Source of the DNA: Thermodesulfobacteriota bacterium
Lineage (GTDB): Bacteria > Desulfobacterota > UBA8473
Length of the DNA: 37,471 bases
Reading direction: 5' to 3'
Assembly (NCBI GenBank): GCA_040757775.1
Contig: JBFLWQ010000028.1
Coordinates: 1 to 37,471, forward strand
Shown here in pieces: positions 34,055 to 37,471 of the stretch (position 1 is its first letter; each line of letters begins with the position of its first letter). The notes under the pieces are model-generated. The model did not search any database. It saw nothing but the letters and a program-made list of their open reading frames with translations, and was not told the DNA's origin. A program made the position numbers and the translations under genes.

Positions 34055-35758
34055 TCAGCAAGGATATGCATGCCCGTATACGTGAAAAAAAACCTCCATC
34101 ATCTCTCCCAGAGTACATTTTGCCCTAGCAGCATCAATCAGTACCGGCATCAGATGACCCGCCTGGTCAACCGACACATACTCACGGGCCGCCGTCTCTA
34201 CTTTTTTCAGCGCATTCTTTACCTCATTCTGATTCCGCGATTTTTTCCACTCTCTGACCCTTTGAGCAACCATCTTTTCTATAGCCTCTTGGTCTATAGT
34301 AAATTCAGGAACGTTCAATACTTCTTCCTGTCTGTACTTATTGACCCCCACAATGATTCTCTGCCCGGAATCCACTTCCTGTCTCCACATCCTGATTCTT
34401 TGGTCCAGAAGGTTCCACAGCCACCCTGTCTCCATGCATCGGGTGAACCCACCTCTTTCTTCGATTTCCCCTGTAATTTTCCATGCCTCTTTTTCCAGCC
34501 TGTCCGTCAGCCATTCAACATAGTAAGAGCCTCCAAGAGGATCACAAATTTTAGGCACACCTGACTCATCAAGTATAATCTGGTTTATTCTGAGAGAGGT
34601 AATGGCGGCATCTTCCGATGGAACCCAAAGAGCCTCATCATAGGAAGATGTATGAAGCGATTGTGTACCGCCCAGCACAGAGGCCAAAACCTGCAGGGTC
34701 GCCCTGGCTATATTGTTAAAAGGCTGTTGGGCAGTGAGGTTTATGCCTCCAGTGTGAATATGAATCCTAAATTGCAGGGAAGCAGGTTTTTTGCATCCAA
34801 ATCTCTCCATCATGGTCTTCGCCCACATCTTCCTGAACGCCCTGAGCTTGCATATCTCTTCAAAAAAATCCATTCCCATATGCATCTGGGCACTAAACCT
34901 GGGAATCATATCATCAGGATTAATACCTGCCTTTATCCCACACTCTATTAACTCTATGGCTTCGGACAGCATAAATGCCATCTCCTGGGCAGGAGAAGCA
35001 CAGTTTTCACCAAGAACATAACCACAGAGGTTTGTATGGTTCCATCGAGGAATATGCTCAACACAGTACTTGATCAACTCAACCTGGAGTTTCAACTGTT
35101 CCTGTGGGGGGTGATCCCTGGTATTCTGCCCCAGCCAGGAAATTTTCCTGCGATTCTGGCTCTGTCCATTGAGGTCTTTCGGCTCGTAACCAAGTCTCTC
35201 TGCATATACGATGTATAAAGCCAATATCGGGAGGCATGTTGACTTTGTGCTAAAGCCTACCCTCGTTTTTTTCAAGTCGTATCCATCACATATAATCCGA
35301 ATATCTTCTTCTGTGTTTACTGATGTCCCGCCTATTCCGACCATTCCCTTAGACTCAGGGGCATCGGGGTCATAACCATAAGCAGATGCCATATCAGGAA
35401 CGATAAAGAGAACTGTTCCCTTATACCCCTTCATGCCTTCCTTAGCTAATTTTTCACCTCTCTCTCTCGTCTCCTCAGCCCTGCCGTATCCGTGGATCTG
35501 TTGAGTCATCCATGGTTGATACTGATACGTCAGAGGATAGATCCCTCTGGTATATGGGTAGGAACCGGGCATCTCAATCTCACTGTAGTCTATATCCGCC
35601 ACATCCAACGGGGTATAAACTGGCTTCAAGGGAATCCCTGAATCCGTACGAGACTCTGGTATTTTAACTCCAAGTTTCTTCTCATACTTTTCTGTAAAAT
35701 TCTTCTGCCATCTCTCTTCCATCTCTTTAACTTTATTCAAGCCCTTTTCATCTACCAT
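34055..35758 (-). CDS. B12-dependent acyl-CoA mutase large subunit C, noncanonical active site
   Basis: 567 residues from the ATG at 35758, 7 bp after GAGGT; a GTG at 35764 is too close to that site. Family words: Y-P-Y-T-R-G-I-Y-P, L-R-A-F-R-K-M-W-A-K-T-M, T-Q-S-L-H-T-S-S-Y-D-E-A-L and D-P-L-G-G-S-Y-Y-V-E-W-L-T. Compared with methylmalonyl-CoA mutase: Tyr89 is Ile88, Gln197 kept (Gln201), Arg207 is Gln211, His244 is Val248. Arg-to-Gln is also seen in isobutyryl- and 2-hydroxyisobutyryl-CoA mutases, and Ile at the Tyr position recalls the latter, but the missing His sets it apart. Its cobalamin subunit follows. Upstream lie two 2-hydroxyacyl-CoA dehydratase-type subunits. Confidence 0.9.
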   Translation of the reverse strand: MVDEKGLNKVKEMEERWQKNFTEKYEKKLGVKIPESRTDSGIPLKPVYTPLDVADIDYSEIEMPGSYPYTRGIYPLTYQYQPWMTQQIHGYGRAEETRERGEKLAKEGMKGYKGTVLFIVPDMASAYGYDPDAPESKGMVGIGGTSVNTEEDIRIICDGYDLKKTRVGFSTKSTCLPILALYIVYAERLGYEPKDLNGQSQNRRKISWLGQNTRDHPPQEQLKLQVELIKYCVEHIPRWNHTNLCGYVLGENCASPAQEMAFMLSEAIELIECGIKAGINPDDMIPRFSAQMHMGMDFFEEICKLRAFRKMWAKTMMERFGCKKPASLQFRIHIHTGGINLTAQQPFNNIARATLQVLASVLGGTQSLHTSSYDEALWVPSEDAAITSLRINQIILDESGVPKICDPLGGSYYVEWLTDRLEKEAWKITGEIEERGGFTRCMETGWLWNLLDQRIRMWRQEVDSGQRIIVGVNKYRQEEVLNVPEFTIDQEAIEKMVAQRVREWKKSRNQNEVKNALKKVETAAREYVSVDQAGHLMPVLIDAARAKCTLGEMMEVFFHVYGHAYPC

Positions 35759-35817
35759 AGTCACTACCTCGTTCCCTATTATTATATGTTAACCGTCATT
35801 TCACCCGAAACCCCCAT

Positions 35818-35925
35818 GCCCGCCTCAGGCGGGCACCACGAATGATGGAAACCACTCCATCCCTCCCTCTTTGGAGACTGTGTCACAATGTCATTGCGAA
35901 AGAGTGAAACGACTGAAGCAATCTC
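35818..35925. repeat. REP-like hairpin and GTCATTGCGA...AAGCAATCTC repeat
   Basis: GCCCGCC-TCA-GGCGGGC (35818-35834) is a 7-bp GC-rich hairpin. Downstream, 35890-35925 begins GTCATTGCGAAAG and ends GAAGCAATCTC, a wording I recall as a common dispersed intergenic repeat in Desulfobacterota and Nitrospirota genomes. Both lie in the 185-bp gap between the dehydratase-like subunit and mutase C. Confidence 0.5.
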
Positions 35926-35943
35926 ATCCTTTAATTCATTATC

Positions 35944-37329
35944 CTAAGAGGCTTTTCTCATCTTCAGCAATTCTGCAAATGTTTCAACCCTCGTTCTCGA
36001 CTGTCCCGCACTGTAATTACGGGTATCATAGCAGTCTCCCTCCAGAACCAGACAAGGGATGCCCAGGTCTTCAGTTATCGATTTTTTCGACATGATGGGT
36101 GTAATAGCCCACGGACGACACGAATAGGGGTAACTGATGATAAACCCGTCCACGTTCCATTCTCTGCAGTATTCCGTGAAGTAATCTATTCCCCCCTGGC
36201 AGGAATACAACAGGCCTCGTTTGAAGAAGCCTTCCATCATCTTTTGACCATACTCAGTTGACTTTGTTTTCGTCCGCTCTTTGTGGGTCAACCAATCAAT
36301 CTGACAAACAGCTATCGACAATCCGAGGCTCTCCACCATTTTAAGTACAGAGGGATCAACGGCCTGCCTGATTCCAAAGTATACCTTGGGAGCACCCTTT
36401 TCAACAACGCCCTCTCCCCTGTCTATTCGCTCTTTTGTCTCTATAATCAGTGTGGTTATGGCTTTTATTCCCTCATCCTTTTTTCTCATAGGGGTATTGG
36501 ACATCCAGTATAGAAGGTTGAGGTTTGTCTGACTGATAACCTGGGGATCGCTTCGCCCCACCATTTCCACCAAGTTATTGAAATTGGTGTAAAATACTGC
36601 GTTTTCCTTCACGCCAGCTTTACGTACCTCTTCGGTAAACGTGCAACCGGTTACCTCTTCTATCTTTTTCAAGACCTTGTTCAACTGGCTTCCAGCATAC
36701 CGGATTCGCCTTTCACTCAGATTATCAGGCCACTCCCCCCAGCCGGCATCAACAACCCCGTCCAGATAAACAACCGGAATGTCATAGAGTTCTGCCAGGA
36801 GCTGGTCTGCCTCCGTCGCCTGATCGCAGTACCAGCCAGGCGAAACTATTAAATCAGGTCTTGGTATTATCCCCATTTTAATAGCCCCTATGTGCGTCTG
36901 CCATAGGGCGCAGTGTGCAGACCCTACCCCTAGTCCTGCATGTTCACCTGCCTCAAGAATGGGACCGAGTTTGTCAAAGATCTGGCCCATAGTGACGTTC
37001 AGCACCTCTGCTATACTCGTCGTATACAAGTCATCTGAAAGATGGCGGACTGCCATCATCATAGCACCGGGAAGAGGCCAATCACTATAAATTACTTTCT
37101 TGTACTCATCCCGACAGAGAGCCAAGGATACCAGTTCCTCCATCCATACCCGCAATGACTTTACTATCCCTTTAAGCGAAGTATCAAAGTTTTCCTGAAC
37201 CCTTTCCTCTGCCCGTACTATATCCTCTTTTCCTATTCCAAGTTTATCAAAAGCCTTTTCTATCCTGGGCATCTCCTTCTTCAGTTCATCATCCTCATAC
37301 CCACATAACTTCAAGAAATCTGTATACAT
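35944..37329 (-). CDS. 2-hydroxyacyl-CoA dehydratase family subunit (HgdB/FldC/BcrB-like)
   Basis: 461 residues. Recognised by the C-terminal family box L-V-L-E-G-D-C-Y-D-T-R and S-R-T-R-V-E-T-F-A-E-L-L (other members read ..E-x-D-Y-...-R-I-E-A-F-x-E-x-L), with S-C-R-P before it and S-A-H-C-A-L-W in the first half, likely cluster-binding Cys. These enzymes hold a [4Fe-4S] cluster and use an ATP-charged activator to give a ketyl radical, either dehydrating 2-hydroxyacyl-CoA or reducing benzoyl-CoA; which applies here is unclear. Its partner subunit ends 17 bp upstream at the window edge; the activator is not in the window. ATG with AGGAGG upstream. It leads into mutase C. Confidence 0.85.
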   Translation of the reverse strand: MYTDFLKLCGYEDDELKKEMPRIEKAFDKLGIGKEDIVRAEERVQENFDTSLKGIVKSLRVWMEELVSLALCRDEYKKVIYSDWPLPGAMMMAVRHLSDDLYTTSIAEVLNVTMGQIFDKLGPILEAGEHAGLGVGSAHCALWQTHIGAIKMGIIPRPDLIVSPGWYCDQATEADQLLAELYDIPVVYLDGVVDAGWGEWPDNLSERRIRYAGSQLNKVLKKIEEVTGCTFTEEVRKAGVKENAVFYTNFNNLVEMVGRSDPQVISQTNLNLLYWMSNTPMRKKDEGIKAITTLIIETKERIDRGEGVVEKGAPKVYFGIRQAVDPSVLKMVESLGLSIAVCQIDWLTHKERTKTKSTEYGQKMMEGFFKRGLLYSCQGGIDYFTEYCREWNVDGFIISYPYSCRPWAITPIMSKKSITEDLGIPCLVLEGDCYDTRNYSAGQSRTRVETFAELLKMRKAS

Positions 37330-37346
37330 AGAACAACCTCCTGCTC

Positions 37347-37471
37347 CTAAAGTTTGCGACCACGCTTCTTGTTCAACATCTCAACAAATGCCTCAATCCT
37401 TGTCCTGAATGGCCCCTTCTCTGAAACATCATAGTCCGTCTCTATCTTCAACATGGAAAGGTCCGCCTTCT
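37347..37471 (-). CDS. 2-hydroxyacyl-CoA dehydratase family, second subunit (C-terminal part, cut by window edge)
   Basis: The last 40 codons of a gene entering from the right, ending in TAG at 37349-37347. The residues L-K-I-E-T-D-Y-D and F-R-T-R-I-E-A-F-V-E-M-L are the family's characteristic C-terminal end, so it pairs with the subunit that starts 17 bp downstream. Its stop is followed by the AGGAGCAGGAGG ribosome site of that gene. Confidence 0.85.
   Translation of the reverse strand, partial: KADLSMLKIETDYDVSEKGPFRTRIEAFVEMLNKKRGRKL

Overview
The window looks like an accessory catabolic region of a strictly anaerobic Gram-negative bacterium. Moderate-to-low GC, Sec type I signal peptides on many periplasmic binding proteins, a glycyl radical enzyme, a ferredoxin-linked 2-oxoacid oxidoreductase, a CdhA-like iron-sulfur protein and several B12 enzymes fit a sulfate-reducing or syntrophic Desulfobacterota-type organism. 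This placement is inference from gene content; no rRNA or other phylogenetic marker is present.

Left part, + strand (1-12342): the C-terminal end of a tyrosine recombinase at the window edge, then a TetR regulator with its own promoter, two branched-chain-amino-acid-type substrate-binding proteins (SBPs) with a decayed third SBP between them, a glycyl radical enzyme closed by a terminator, a four-subunit 2-oxoacid:ferredoxin oxidoreductase (ferredoxin, alpha, beta, gamma), and two more SBPs. Middle (12469-15852): a B12-binding radical SAM protein on the - strand with a lone CRISPR-repeat-like sequence just before its start, then a two-gene ABC-2 exporter on the + strand ending in a 17-bp perfect hairpin.

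Right part, mostly - strand (15886-31269). In transcription order: TetR regulator, CdhA-like protein, two tandemly duplicated SBPs, mutase large subunit B, stand-alone cobalamin-binding subunit, mutase large subunit A, a 145-bp MITE-like element, acyl-CoA dehydrogenase, FolC, and two more SBPs. An alpha/beta hydrolase is divergent from the TetR gene, and the shared intergenic region is dense in palindromes. A second - strand acyl-CoA module runs from the right edge (32391-37471): two subunits of a 2-hydroxyacyl-CoA dehydratase-type enzyme (one partial), mutase large subunit C, its cobalamin-binding subunit, and an acyl-CoA dehydrogenase.

Read together, the genes suggest uptake or sensing of several related organic acids (eight intact SBPs but no LivHMGF-type permease or ATPase here), activation and radical-based rearrangement of acyl-CoAs, and ferredoxin-linked oxidation. 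The features most likely to be new are three B12 mutases that all lack the usual methylmalonyl-CoA mutase active-site histidine and arginine, a CdhA homologue with apparently altered C-cluster ligands beside two of them, and a glycyl radical enzyme whose active-site box departs from Gly-Cys-Val-Glu.
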